Source of the DNA: Pontibacter coccineus
Lineage (GTDB): Bacteria > Bacteroidota > Bacteroidia > Cytophagales > Hymenobacteraceae
Direction of reading: 5' to 3'
DNA: 64,000 bases
Assembly: GCF_030546575.1 (NCBI RefSeq)
Contig: NZ_JAUOTN010000006.1
Span: 186,001-250,000 of the forward strand
This document shows positions 34,658-43,195 of the stretch, piece by piece. Every line of letters begins with the position of its first letter. The first letter of the stretch is position 1. The notes under the pieces are model-generated. The model searched no databases. It saw only the letters and a program-made list of their open reading frames with translations, and was not told the origin of the DNA. A program made the position numbers and the translations under genes.

Positions 34658-35266
34658 TTAGATGGTGTCTGTCACAACGAGTAGCGCGTAGATCACACCC
34701 GGAATCCAGAAGAGGAGCGTCAGGATAAGGCTGATCCAGAATTGTGTACCTATACCTACGTGCAGGAACACAGCCAAAGGAGGAAGCAATACAGCCAGGA
34801 TGATCTTAATAATGCTCAGATCACCTCCACCGCGACGATCCTGTTTCAACGCCTCACGTACCTCCTTCTTAAACTCCTTTTTCTCTAACTTGGTCATACT
34901 GGCAAGACGCTCTTTCGCCATGGCCATCGCTTCTGCTTCAGTAATGGTTACCTCTTCTGCGGTAGCAGGGGCAATCGGGGCAATTTTAGGAGCCGGAGCT
35001 ACAGGAGCCGCAGGTATAGCAGCACTTGCCTCCAACACAGGTTCCGCTACCGCTTTCTCCGTTGCTTTCTCTTCAGCTGCAGCCATGGCAACTTCGCTCA
35101 GTGATATCTCGGGGGCTACTTCCTGCTTTGCTGCAGGCTTCTTCATGTCATGGTAAGGCGCCTGCTTGTGGCCTGCAAACTCATAGTACTTGGCTGAGCT
35201 ACAGGCGAACATCAGTTGGGCAGCTATCAGTACAAATACCAGGTTAAGTAAACTTTTGATCTTCAT
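34658..35266 (-). CDS. Lipoprotein fused to a YqaE/Pmp3 membrane domain
   Basis: A 202-residue protein in three parts. Residues 1-22 are a lipoprotein signal (LNLVFVLIAAQLMFAC, Cys22). A low-complexity, Ala/Glu/Pro-rich linker follows to about residue 120, with a charged helix (AKERLASMTKLEKKEFKKEVREALKQD). The C-terminus is a Pmp3/YqaE domain with two membrane helices: LSIIKIILAVLLPPLAVFLHVGIG and FWISLILTLLFWIPGVIYALLVV. Pmp3 proteins affect membrane potential and stress response. The combination with a lipid anchor is odd but known in Bacteroidota. Confidence 0.8.
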   Translation of the reverse strand: MKIKSLLNLVFVLIAAQLMFACSSAKYYEFAGHKQAPYHDMKKPAAKQEVAPEISLSEVAMAAAEEKATEKAVAEPVLEASAAIPAAPVAPAPKIAPIAPATAEEVTITEAEAMAMAKERLASMTKLEKKEFKKEVREALKQDRRGGGDLSIIKIILAVLLPPLAVFLHVGIGTQFWISLILTLLFWIPGVIYALLVVTDTI

Positions 35267-35407
35267 AGTTTTAGAATTTAAGATATTAAATTAAAAAGAT
35301 TGATCCCGGGTTAAGGGCATATGCTATATGGATGAGTTGGTGCTCTGGTTATATGCAAAACTCTTCATATATATCATACAGTACTGTATTACAACATATT
35401 TTGTTCT

Positions 35408-36133
35408 CTAAATAGTATTCTTCGAAAACATAGCTCCCTTACAGTTTACCACCTCCTGAAGTGTGCGGGCCAACAGCGTCTGTAATTCCTGCCAGCGGGC
35501 ACCTCCCTGTTGCGGGTATTTCTGGTTTACCTCAAGCTCGATGCCCACATACTCATCCTCCGTGAATTTGCGCCGCAGGTATGTCGGAAAACCATCAGCT
35601 ATACCCAGGTAGGGATAGTTGAAGCGGACCAGCAGGTTTTTGTCTGCTTTATTCAAAGCGGCCTTCCACTTTCTGCTGAAATCCTGCTCGTGTTTCCGTT
35701 TAGGGTCATAGAGCAGGCCAACGTCCGCCTGGCGCTCCTCTCCATCAAGCTCCGGCGTGAAGGTATGCACGGCCACATGCAGCACACACCTGCCCGCCGA
35801 AACAAAATCCGAAACCATTTGCTCTACCTGCTCCCGGTAGGGTTTGTAGTGTTTTTCGAGCAAACGCGCCTTTTCAGCCGGTGGCAGCACCTGGGTGTAA
35901 GCTGAGAAAAGCCGGGCATGGTGCTGGGAGCGGTTTAATTCAACTAATAGCCGGCTGGTCTCCGAATAAAAACCTACATCCGCCATTGGTTTGAGGCTGT
36001 TATACAGATCCAGCGCGCCAATGTCGTAGCCCTGGTGGGTGGTTAGCACTTCCTCATGCCCTTGGAATAGGGGTGCATAGGCAGCGGGAATCAGGTTACC
36101 TCCGTGTTCGCATGTCAGTAAAAGTCTCAGCAT
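35408..36133 (-). CDS. N-formylglutamate amidohydrolase family protein
   Basis: A 241-residue member of the N-formylglutamate amidohydrolase (FGase) family of zinc hydrolases. Signatures: LLLTCEHGGNLIPAAY near the N-terminus, DIGALDL, ETSRLLVELNRSQHH and HVAVHTFTPELDG. Family members release formate from N-formyl-Glu or cleave other N-acyl/glutamyl amides. It is the last gene of a four-gene minus-strand operon and overlaps the GCS2 gene upstream by 7 nt. In that context it probably hydrolyses the amide formed by its neighbours or a precursor of it, rather than serving histidine breakdown. No signal peptide. Confidence 0.85.
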   Translation of the reverse strand: MLRLLLTCEHGGNLIPAAYAPLFQGHEEVLTTHQGYDIGALDLYNSLKPMADVGFYSETSRLLVELNRSQHHARLFSAYTQVLPPAEKARLLEKHYKPYREQVEQMVSDFVSAGRCVLHVAVHTFTPELDGEERQADVGLLYDPKRKHEQDFSRKWKAALNKADKNLLVRFNYPYLGIADGFPTYLRRKFTEDEYVGIELEVNQKYPQQGGARWQELQTLLARTLQEVVNCKGAMFSKNTI

Positions 36134-37383
36134 GGTTTTTCAGGTATAAAAACACTGCCTTGTTGCAGGCAGCGTGCCAGGCTCAGGTATACACGCCGGA
36201 TGTCCTGCTCGCCTGGGTGTTCGCCCAGCGCTTCCACTATACGCTTGGAAAGACAGCCGCGCGACAAAATTACATTGAGGGCATAGGCTACATGAGGCTG
36301 CTCTTCGAGATTTAGCGTTTCAGATACGATGTGCTTCCACAGTTCGCCAACAGTGCAGTTGTCTTTGCAGTCGAAGCCAAAGCAGTCGATGAACTCACGG
36401 TCGCTGATCACGACTTCCTGGCCGCTGCGCACCACCTGCAGAAAAAGGTCCGACAGACGGTTTTCGTCCCATTGCTTCAGTTTGTCTATACCAACCCAAC
36501 GCTCACCTACCAGCGCCTGAATGGCAGCCACAACAGCCTGCAGCACGGCCAGGTCCGCTACCGGACTCTCCTGAATGTCGATGATGCGAATCTCAATGGC
36601 GCTGCGGTCAAAGCGGGCGATGGCACCGCGTGAGTTCAGGAATTCTTCCTGCAGTACCCCCTCCGGATCGTGTGGCGCTACCGCCGCATACATCCGGTTG
36701 AGGATCTGCTCCTGGTAATCTTTTTGCGTGAACACAGCCTCGGGTACTACCTTGCCTGCAATGGCCGGAATCTTGCTTTGGTTTTGGCGGTATACCTCCA
36801 GGCGGGTGTCCAGTAAACCGGAAACCTTGCCGTCCAGCACAGGCGACGAAGCGGCCAGCGCAGGTATAAGGGGCAGCACCATCCGGATGGCCGCGTGCAG
36901 TTTTCCGAACTCTTCGTCGTTGCCGAAAGGCAGGTTCAGGTGCGTGCTTTGCAGATTGGCCCAGCCATGTCCGCGGCAGTCAAAAATGCGGTTGTAGGCC
37001 TCGTACACGGCATTGTGTTCGTGAGGCCACAGTTTGGTTTCCTGGAAGGGGTCCATCAGCGGGTGCGCTCCCGTCGGTAGCAGCATGGCGTTGTGCTTTT
37101 CGAGCAACTGGTTGATCTTCCGGACATGTTCCTGAAAATCACTCTCTAACCCTTCCAGGGTATGGGCGGGTGCCTGTGTTTTCAGTTCCACCACGTGCAA
37201 GACCAGTTCGTTGGACCAGGCCATTTTGCCGAACTCCACATCTGACACGTAGGCGCCTACCTCGTCATAGATCAACTGGTCTGTAATGGGCCGTACCTGC
37301 AGGATGTCCCTGTCCACGATCATGTATTCCATTTCCACACCATAGCCTTCAAACAGGTGCAGTGTCGCGGGTTTAGTACTCAT
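36127..37383 (-). CDS. GCS2-family carboxylate-amine ligase (glutamate-cysteine ligase-like)
   Basis: A 418-residue GCS2 (COG2170) family protein. The N-terminus EGYGVEMEYMIVDRD contains the conserved E-x-E of the metal/ATP site, followed by VVELKTQAP, GAHPLMDP and AYNRIFDCRGHGWANLQSTHLNLPFGN. Such enzymes join the gamma-carboxyl of glutamate (or another carboxylate) to an amine at the cost of ATP. I start at the ATG 37383, near the family's usual start; Met at 37405-37407 is possible and would lengthen the overlap with the RimK gene, which ends at 37373. Overlaps at both ends imply coupled translation. Confidence 0.87.
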   Translation of the reverse strand: MSTKPATLHLFEGYGVEMEYMIVDRDILQVRPITDQLIYDEVGAYVSDVEFGKMAWSNELVLHVVELKTQAPAHTLEGLESDFQEHVRKINQLLEKHNAMLLPTGAHPLMDPFQETKLWPHEHNAVYEAYNRIFDCRGHGWANLQSTHLNLPFGNDEEFGKLHAAIRMVLPLIPALAASSPVLDGKVSGLLDTRLEVYRQNQSKIPAIAGKVVPEAVFTQKDYQEQILNRMYAAVAPHDPEGVLQEEFLNSRGAIARFDRSAIEIRIIDIQESPVADLAVLQAVVAAIQALVGERWVGIDKLKQWDENRLSDLFLQVVRSGQEVVISDREFIDCFGFDCKDNCTVGELWKHIVSETLNLEEQPHVAYALNVILSRGCLSKRIVEALGEHPGEQDIRRVYLSLARCLQQGSVFIPEKPC

Positions 37384-38848
37384 CTGTTCTAACGTTCTTG
37401 TTGTCATCTATGCGTTTCTTTATGGATTTAAGGATGGAGGTATACAGCTCTTTTTTGAGTATCTGGTCTTCGCAACCGGCGTCGATGCTGGGGTTGTCGT
37501 TCACTTCTATCACGTAGGCTTTTCCGTCAATCTCTTTAATATCCACTCCATACAGCCCGTTGCCGATCAGGTTCGCCGCCTTAATGGCCGTGTGCAGCAC
37601 CGCGAAGGGCACGTCTTCAAAGGGTACCGTTTCGTGGTCGCCCTCCGTGTCGTTCTTTTTACCGCTCCAGTTATAGATCTGCCAATGCCCTTTGGCCATG
37701 AAGTACTTGCAGGCGTAGAGCGGCTGCTTGTCCATGATGCCGATGCGCCAGTCGAAGTCCGTCGGGGTGAATTCCTGGCCAATGATTAGTTCAGAGTCTA
37801 CCAGCATCTCGTCCAACTCGCGCTGCAGTCCTTCGCTGTCTTTGGCCTTCACAACGCCCTGCGAAAAAGAACTGTCCGGTTTCTTGAGCACGCAAGGTAT
37901 ACCTAACTCCTGCTCCACCAGATCGCGGTTGTCTTTGTGAATAATCATCGTCTTAGGGATTGGCACTTTGGCTTTGGTGAGCAGCTCGGCCAGGTATACC
38001 TTGTTGGTGCAGCGCAGGATCGAGATCGGGTCGTCGATCACCACCAGACCATCGGCATACGCCTTGCGGGCGAACTTGTAGGTATGGTGGTTGACCGAAG
38101 TAGTCTCGCGGATAAAGAGCGCATCAAACTCGGGTAGCCGGCGGTAGTCGTCTTTGGTGATCATCTCAACATAAAAGCCCATGCTCTCCCCGGCCTCTAC
38201 GAAGTGCTGCAGGGCCTTTTTGTTAGACGGGGGTTCACTCTCGTTCGGGTCCACCAATATGGCCAGGTCGTAGATTTTGTTGCGCCCGATCTTGGCGCCC
38301 GAAAAGCGATGTCTGGCAAAGTAGGACTTGGCAAAACGCACCAAATAGCGCCAATGGTGCTCCGGCACGTCATTAATAGGTATAGCCGAAATACTTTGCA
38401 GCACCCATTCATCTTTGTAGACAAACTGCGCCCGCAAGAGCGGCGCCTGGAACAGGTCGTGCAGTTGCTTGCAAAGCTTCTCGTACTTCTGCGCCACGTT
38501 CTGCCCGAAGTAAATACTCAGGGTAAAGGACTTGGATCGCAGACTGCCCAGGGTCTTGTGGATCAGGTCGTTGAGCTCCACGGTAATGGCCCGTACAATG
38601 GTCGGGCTTTTGAGGTCCTGCATGGTGGCCACGCTGGGTATAGGTTTGTGTCCCCGCGCCTCGGCCAGCAGAGATACATAGTAACCGGCACTCTGGTATT
38701 TGTAAGAACGGCACAGGTTAAAAATGCGGGCATGCTTTATGTCCGTATAGGCGGTGTCTGTCAGGTAGGTTTGCACATCCACCACCTCTACGTCTTCAAT
38801 CGCCACATCCCAGTCTTTGGGATAATCCACTACAACTATTTTTCGCAT
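37373..38848 (-). CDS. RimK-like ATP-grasp ligase with N-terminal RLAN-type domain
   Basis: A 491-residue protein. Residues 1 to about 170 form a domain typical of RimK-like proteins of this length (RLAN: KIVVVDYPKDWDV..., RIFNLCRSYKYQSAGYYVSLLAEARGH). The ATP-grasp core follows, with IRETTSVNHHTYKFARKAYADGLVVID, CVLKKPDSSFSQGVVKA (phosphate loop and Lys) and YGVDIKEIDGKAYVIEVNDNPSIDAGCED (Mg-binding E-x-N). It should ligate an amino acid (Glu in RimK) to a carboxyl group with ATP. It is between a C39-like peptidase gene (3 nt upstream) and the GCS2 gene. Cytoplasmic. Confidence 0.88.
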   Translation of the reverse strand: MRKIVVVDYPKDWDVAIEDVEVVDVQTYLTDTAYTDIKHARIFNLCRSYKYQSAGYYVSLLAEARGHKPIPSVATMQDLKSPTIVRAITVELNDLIHKTLGSLRSKSFTLSIYFGQNVAQKYEKLCKQLHDLFQAPLLRAQFVYKDEWVLQSISAIPINDVPEHHWRYLVRFAKSYFARHRFSGAKIGRNKIYDLAILVDPNESEPPSNKKALQHFVEAGESMGFYVEMITKDDYRRLPEFDALFIRETTSVNHHTYKFARKAYADGLVVIDDPISILRCTNKVYLAELLTKAKVPIPKTMIIHKDNRDLVEQELGIPCVLKKPDSSFSQGVVKAKDSEGLQRELDEMLVDSELIIGQEFTPTDFDWRIGIMDKQPLYACKYFMAKGHWQIYNWSGKKNDTEGDHETVPFEDVPFAVLHTAIKAANLIGNGLYGVDIKEIDGKAYVIEVNDNPSIDAGCEDQILKKELYTSILKSIKKRIDDNKNVRTDEY

Positions 38849-38851
38849 GGT

Positions 38852-39574
38852 TTATTCGTCGATGGGTTCAGAGTCCACTGGTTTGATGGCCAGCAGGTTG
38901 GCATCAAAAGTAGCCATGCCCAGCATAATGGAGTTGAGCAGGTGCGATGCTTTCACCTCATAGTAATTGTTTTGAAAAAAAGGATTCTCCTGGTACGGAT
39001 CCGCCACCACAATCTGCTTCTGGTCATCGGCAAAGCCGCATAGCACCACAAAGTGGCCCATCGGGTAGCCACTCACGTCGTCATAAATGGAGTTGCCGGC
39101 TTCATCGCTCGTTTCCCGGGCGCTCTGGTACAGGTACGTGGCACTAAGTCCTGTGAGCAGCGGGATGCCTTTCTCAAAATACTCCCTCAAAAGTACTTTG
39201 GTCAGGTCGGTACAGCGCAATTCGCCGCCTCTCTGCAAAAAATCAATGTAAGCTAGGGTGGCCCGTTTGAATTTGGCGCCTTTCTTGAACTGAAGCTGAT
39301 CCTCCAGTTTCACGATGATTTCCTCATTGCTGAGGAGGAACCAGGTAGGATCAAAAATATGCAGGTTGTAGGTATAGATGCGGGCTTTGTAGCCCCGCTT
39401 CAGGGCGTGGCAGGCTAGCAGTACCTCCAACGTACCGCCTTCGTCCAGGTATGGCACTTCTTTGATGACCTCGCTCAGCGAGATGGGATCTTTGAAATAG
39501 CGATACACCGCATGCAAACTGGTAGGTCCGCAAGTGGAGTCGTCAGGTTGCGTATGGATCTTGATCGGAATCAC
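38852..39574 (-). CDS. C39-like cysteine peptidase
   Basis: A 240-residue papain-fold protein. The N-terminal motif PDDSTCGPTSLHAVYRYF has the catalytic Cys15, and GYPMGHFVVLCGFADDQKQIVVADPY has the His and Asp. There is no ABC transporter domain and no signal peptide, so it works in the cytoplasm on its own. The start is a GTG (39572-39574). It is the first gene of the operon; a peptidase that cuts a precursor or an amide bond would fit beside two ligases and an amidohydrolase. Transglutaminase-like transfer is also possible. Confidence 0.8.
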   Translation of the reverse strand: MIPIKIHTQPDDSTCGPTSLHAVYRYFKDPISLSEVIKEVPYLDEGGTLEVLLACHALKRGYKARIYTYNLHIFDPTWFLLSNEEIIVKLEDQLQFKKGAKFKRATLAYIDFLQRGGELRCTDLTKVLLREYFEKGIPLLTGLSATYLYQSARETSDEAGNSIYDDVSGYPMGHFVVLCGFADDQKQIVVADPYQENPFFQNNYYEVKASHLLNSIMLGMATFDANLLAIKPVDSEPIDE

Positions 39575-39770
39575 AGGCAGCTTTTTTGTGTTGCACTCAA
39601 TAACAGTGTGCCTGTTATACGCGGACTATGAAAGAAGTTATCTGTATTTTAGAAAGAAGAAGTAACAGTATGCCGCAGTTTCAGTGCTATTTCTGCGCTA
39701 AATAACCAGGTATATATTGGGGAATATAGGCCGAAAACGTATCTTGTCTTTAACCTAAATCTTGTTTGGT

Positions 39771-40457
39771 ATGAACTGGGCCTATCGGATTACAAAACGT
39801 GATAAAGTGGCATTTGCGCTGGGTTCAGTGTTTGCTATCATTATTCTGGCGAACTGGTTTGCCAGCTACAGCATTGGGCGGGTGAGTAACCAGTTCAGTG
39901 AGGTGTACCACGACCGGCTGGTGCCTTCGCTGGTTATTTCGGATGTGATGGAACGCTACTACCAAAACCGCCTGACCCTGGAGGACCATATTCTTTCAGG
40001 CTCTGCCTCAGAACATGACAGTCTGCACCAGCTTGTGGTGGCAAATACAGTAGAAATCGACGCGCTGATCGATCAGTTTGAAAAAACTTACCTGATCGAG
40101 CGGGAAAGTGCTCGGTTGGCTACTTACAAAAAGGAGTTCGGAAAGCTGGTGGCGGTGCAGGACCGCATCTTAAAACTGAGTAGTGAAGGAGAAAAAGCAC
40201 AGGCAGGGCACCTATACCGGACAGAAGGGCATCAGGCATTTTTGCATCTGCTGGAGCCACTGCACGAACTGATCAAACTGCAGGGAGAAGTGGGAAAGGA
40301 ATTGTACCAGTCTGCTGACCGTCAGGTGAAAACGCTGAAAGTGCTCTCATACCTGGTCATCGGTATGGCGGTTTTTATCGGCCTGCTGGTAGCCACGCTC
40401 CTGCAGGCTACCCGGAAATTGAACAACATCAAGCCGCAGAACTACCATCTGAACTGA
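39771..40457 (+). CDS. Orphan four-helix-bundle (4HB_MCP-like) membrane sensor
   Basis: A 228-residue protein with two membrane helices: VAFALGSVFAIIILANWFASYSI (about residues 12-34) and LSYLVIGMAVFIGLLVATLL (near 197-216). Between them is a helical, charged periplasmic segment of about 155 residues like the ligand domain of chemoreceptors (4HB_MCP): DRLVPSLVISDVMERYYQNRLTLEDHILSG. There is no HAMP, kinase or methyl-accepting domain after TM2, only a short cytoplasmic tail. ATG at 39771 chosen over the TTG three codons upstream. Output partner unknown. Confidence 0.65.
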   Translation: MNWAYRITKRDKVAFALGSVFAIIILANWFASYSIGRVSNQFSEVYHDRLVPSLVISDVMERYYQNRLTLEDHILSGSASEHDSLHQLVVANTVEIDALIDQFEKTYLIERESARLATYKKEFGKLVAVQDRILKLSSEGEKAQAGHLYRTEGHQAFLHLLEPLHELIKLQGEVGKELYQSADRQVKTLKVLSYLVIGMAVFIGLLVATLLQATRKLNNIKPQNYHLN

Positions 40458-40468
40458 GGGAATTTGAG

Positions 40469-40487
40469 AGTTTAAGAGTTGAGGAGT
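40469..40487. repeat. 19-bp inverted repeat, left arm
   Basis: AGTTTAAGAGTTGAGGAGT; the exact reverse complement is at 40634-40652, so the pair flanks the terminator between the 4HB gene and argH. Confidence 0.7.
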
Positions 40488-40515
40488 TTAAGAAAACAGG
40501 GCTTAGTCCATACTA

Positions 40516-40557
40516 AAAACATCAAAGGCCTGCATAGTAGCAGGCCTTTGATGTTTT
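40516..40557. terminator. Strong bidirectional terminator
   Basis: An 18-bp perfect stem (40516-40533 with 40540-40557) with a 6-nt loop, A-run on the left and T-run on the right. It separates the + strand 4HB gene from the minus-strand arginine operon. Confidence 0.93.
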
Positions 40558-40633
40558 CAAGGTATAAGAAATTAAATAAGCAGTGCACTAGCCTTCCAAA
40601 AGTTTTTCTAATTCATCATTCCACACCACTCGA

Positions 40634-40652
40634 ACTCCTCAACTCTTAAACT
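40634..40652. repeat. 19-bp inverted repeat, right arm
   Basis: Exact reverse complement of 40469-40487; it ends at the argH stop codon. Confidence 0.7.
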
Positions 40653-41983
40653 TATTTCACCAATTCGCTCAACGCCTTTTCTGCCCTGTCGAATTGGAAG
40701 CCGCTGATGGCCTGGTCCATCAACGCGGCAATTTCCCCGTTGCAAAGATTGCCGATACTACCCTCATGGGTATGGGTGACGGACTCCGGTACGGTGAACG
40801 TGCCTGCTTCAATTCGTTCGCCCACCACTTTATAGGCATCCCGGAACGGCATTCCAGCCAGCACCTCTGCATTGACAGCATCTACACTGAATGCATACTT
40901 ATACTTCTCTTCCTCCATGATCTGATCGCGTACCTGTAGTTGCGGCAACATAAAGGACATCATCTGCAGGCAGTCTTTCAGTTCAGTTATGGCCGGGAAA
41001 AGAGATTCTTTGAGCAACTGCAACTCCCGGTGGTAACCGGACGGCAGGTTGACAAGTAGCATCGAGATCTCCGTTGGCAGCGCCTGCATCTTGTTGCACT
41101 TGCCGCGCATGATCTCAAACACATCCGGGTTTTTCTTGTGCGGCATGATGCTTGAGCCGGTTGTGAGGTTGTCCGGCAGGCTCACAAAAGCAAAGTTCTG
41201 GCTCATGTACAGGCACAGATCCATGGACATACGCGCCAGCGTGGCCGCCACCGAAGCCATGGCAGTGCTCACCACCCGCTCCGTTTTACCGCGGCCCATC
41301 TGTGCATACACCACATTGTAATTCAGGGTGCCGAATCCGAGCAAATCTGTCGTTAGCTGGCGGTTGAGCGGGAATGAAGAGCCGTAGCCTGCAGCCGATC
41401 CCAGCGGGTTTTTATCTGTAATTTTATAAGCTGCTTGCAGTAACAGCACGTCATCTACCAGACTTTCAGCATAGGCGCCAAACCACAGTCCAAAGGATGA
41501 AGGCATGGCCACCTGCAGATGCGTATAGCCAGGCAGCAGTTTGTCTTTGTGACGCACGCTTTGCTCCTGCAGCACATCAAACAGGGCTTTTACTTCCTGC
41601 ACCAGTTGCTGCAGCTCGTAGCGCAGGTATAGCTTCAGGTCTACCAGCACCTGGTCGTTGCGAGAGCGGCCACTGTGAATTTTCTTGCCGGCCTCTCCCA
41701 ACTTGCGGGTCAGCTCCAGCTCTACTTGCGAGTGAATGTCTTCCACACCTGGCTCAATCTCAAAATCTCCAGCCACGATGCGATGGTAGATGTTTTTCAT
41801 CTCCTGCTGCAAAGCATCCAGATCTTCTTTCTCCAGCAAGCCCACCTGCTCCAACATACGCGTGTGCGCCAAAGATCCGAGCACATCGAAAGCAGCCAGC
41901 TGCATGTCAAATTCCGGGTCGCGGCCAACGGTAAACTGTTCGATCTCCTTTTTGACGTTGGTGTTCTTTTGCCAGAGTTTCAT
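40652..41983 (-). CDS. argH: Argininosuccinate lyase
   Basis: A 443-residue enzyme that splits argininosuccinate to arginine and fumarate, the last step of the pathway. Signatures: VEDIHSQVELELTRKLGEAGKKIHSGRSRNDQV near the N-terminus and the fumarase-superfamily signature GSSIMPHKKNPDVFE with the catalytic Ser. It is the promoter-distal gene of the arginine operon; about 150 nt with a palindromic repeat separate it from the M20 gene. Confidence 0.95.
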   Translation of the reverse strand: MKLWQKNTNVKKEIEQFTVGRDPEFDMQLAAFDVLGSLAHTRMLEQVGLLEKEDLDALQQEMKNIYHRIVAGDFEIEPGVEDIHSQVELELTRKLGEAGKKIHSGRSRNDQVLVDLKLYLRYELQQLVQEVKALFDVLQEQSVRHKDKLLPGYTHLQVAMPSSFGLWFGAYAESLVDDVLLLQAAYKITDKNPLGSAAGYGSSFPLNRQLTTDLLGFGTLNYNVVYAQMGRGKTERVVSTAMASVAATLARMSMDLCLYMSQNFAFVSLPDNLTTGSSIMPHKKNPDVFEIMRGKCNKMQALPTEISMLLVNLPSGYHRELQLLKESLFPAITELKDCLQMMSFMLPQLQVRDQIMEEEKYKYAFSVDAVNAEVLAGMPFRDAYKVVGERIEAGTFTVPESVTHTHEGSIGNLCNGEIAALMDQAISGFQFDRAEKALSELVK

Positions 41984-42027
41984 GTTTTGAGTGATTTGGT
42001 GATTGAGTGAATGCGTGATTTTCTTTC

Positions 42028-42102
42028 TGTCATTTCGAACGCTAGTGAGAAATCTGAATCCAGGTTTTTACATCCAGATTAGTCGCGCTGTTCGAAATGA
42101 CA
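42028..42102. repeat. Palindromic MITE-like repeat, copy 1
   Basis: A 75-bp element bounded by a perfect 13-bp inverted repeat (TGTCATTTCGAAC at 42028-42040, complement at 42090-42102), with inner AATCTG/CAGATT pairing. A related element is at 44121-44203. Both lie between genes of the arginine operon. Confidence 0.8.
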
Positions 42103-42133
42103 TTTTGTGCTGGTTCGATTTCCGCTCCTGGTA

Positions 42134-43195
42134 CTACTTAACTACTCTTTCCAGGATATCGATGTACAAATTTATACCTTCTTCTATTTCGTTCAGGTAG
42201 ATGAATTCATCGGCCATGTGCGAGCGGGCGGAGTCACCGGGGCCGAGTTTGAGGGAAGGTATAGAGAGCAGCGCCTGGTCGGATGTGGTTGGGGAGCCGT
42301 ACGTCGTGCGGTCCAATGCTATACCTGCCTGCACCAAAGGGTGCACCATCGGTATAGCAGAAGGCTTGAGTCGCATGGAACGCGGCGTCACCTCTGCTTT
42401 TACGTTTTGGCGAATCACCTCCAGCACTTCGTCCATCGAGTAAGCATCCGTCAGACGCACATCTACTGTGAACGAACACTGGTCCGGTACTACATTGTGT
42501 TGCGTGCCTGACTGCACCATGGTTACCGACATCTTTACAGGGCCCAGGTGCTCCGATACTTCCGGGAAATGGTAGGTCTGGAACCAGGTGATATCCGGCA
42601 GCGCCTCGTAAATCGCGTTCAACCCTTCTTCGCGGGCAGCATGACCGGAACGGCCTTTTGCGACACAATCAAGCACCAGCAGACCTTTCTCGGCCACAGC
42701 CAGTTGCATGAGCGTGGGTTCTCCAACAATGGCAGCCTCCAATTCTCCCAGTTCAGGCAGAATCAGTTCCAAACCATTTCTACCTGAAATCTCTTCTTCA
42801 GCAGTAGCTGCAAAAACCAGGTTATAACGAAGATCAGAGCGCTCATAGAAGTAGAGGAAAGTAGCCAGCAGCGACACCAAGCAACCGCCTGCATCGTTGC
42901 TTCCCAATCCATAGAGTTTGCCGTCTTCGATGGTAGCAGCAAACGGATCGCGGGTATAGCCGGTGTTGGGCTTTACCGTATCGTGGTGTGAGTTAAGCAG
43001 CAGTGTTGGCAGTGCAGGGTCGTAGTGCTTGTTAAATGCCCATACATTGTTCAGTCTGCGTTGATTTTTTACGCCTTTGCTTTCCAGAAAACCCGCCAAC
43101 AGGTCGGCCGTCTTAGCCTCTTCTTTGCTGAAAGAAGGTATAGCGATGAGCTGCTGCAGCAGCGCCAGTGACTCCAGGTATAATTCTTTATGCAT
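42134..43195 (-). CDS. M20-family N-acyl-ornithine deacylase (ArgE-type)
   Basis: A 353-residue zinc peptidase-like hydrolase. Metal ligands are visible in LLLNSHHDTVKP, GLGSNDAGGCL and the catalytic Glu pair in FAATAEEEISGRNG. The dimerisation/lid region (GRSGHAAREEGLNAI) and SARSHMADEFIYLNE close the site. In the arginine operon it must remove the acyl group: from N-acyl-citrulline or -ornithine; the genes around predict succinyl rather than acetyl. It overlaps the end of argB by 8 nt. Confidence 0.88.
   Translation of the reverse strand: MHKELYLESLALLQQLIAIPSFSKEEAKTADLLAGFLESKGVKNQRRLNNVWAFNKHYDPALPTLLLNSHHDTVKPNTGYTRDPFAATIEDGKLYGLGSNDAGGCLVSLLATFLYFYERSDLRYNLVFAATAEEEISGRNGLELILPELGELEAAIVGEPTLMQLAVAEKGLLVLDCVAKGRSGHAAREEGLNAIYEALPDITWFQTYHFPEVSEHLGPVKMSVTMVQSGTQHNVVPDQCSFTVDVRLTDAYSMDEVLEVIRQNVKAEVTPRSMRLKPSAIPMVHPLVQAGIALDRTTYGSPTTSDQALLSIPSLKLGPGDSARSHMADEFIYLNEIEEGINLYIDILERVVK

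Noticed and set aside
38204..39043. 279-codon + strand frame across the RimK and C39 genes
   Set aside because: It spans two well-supported opposite genes and has no start context or domain. Shadow frame.
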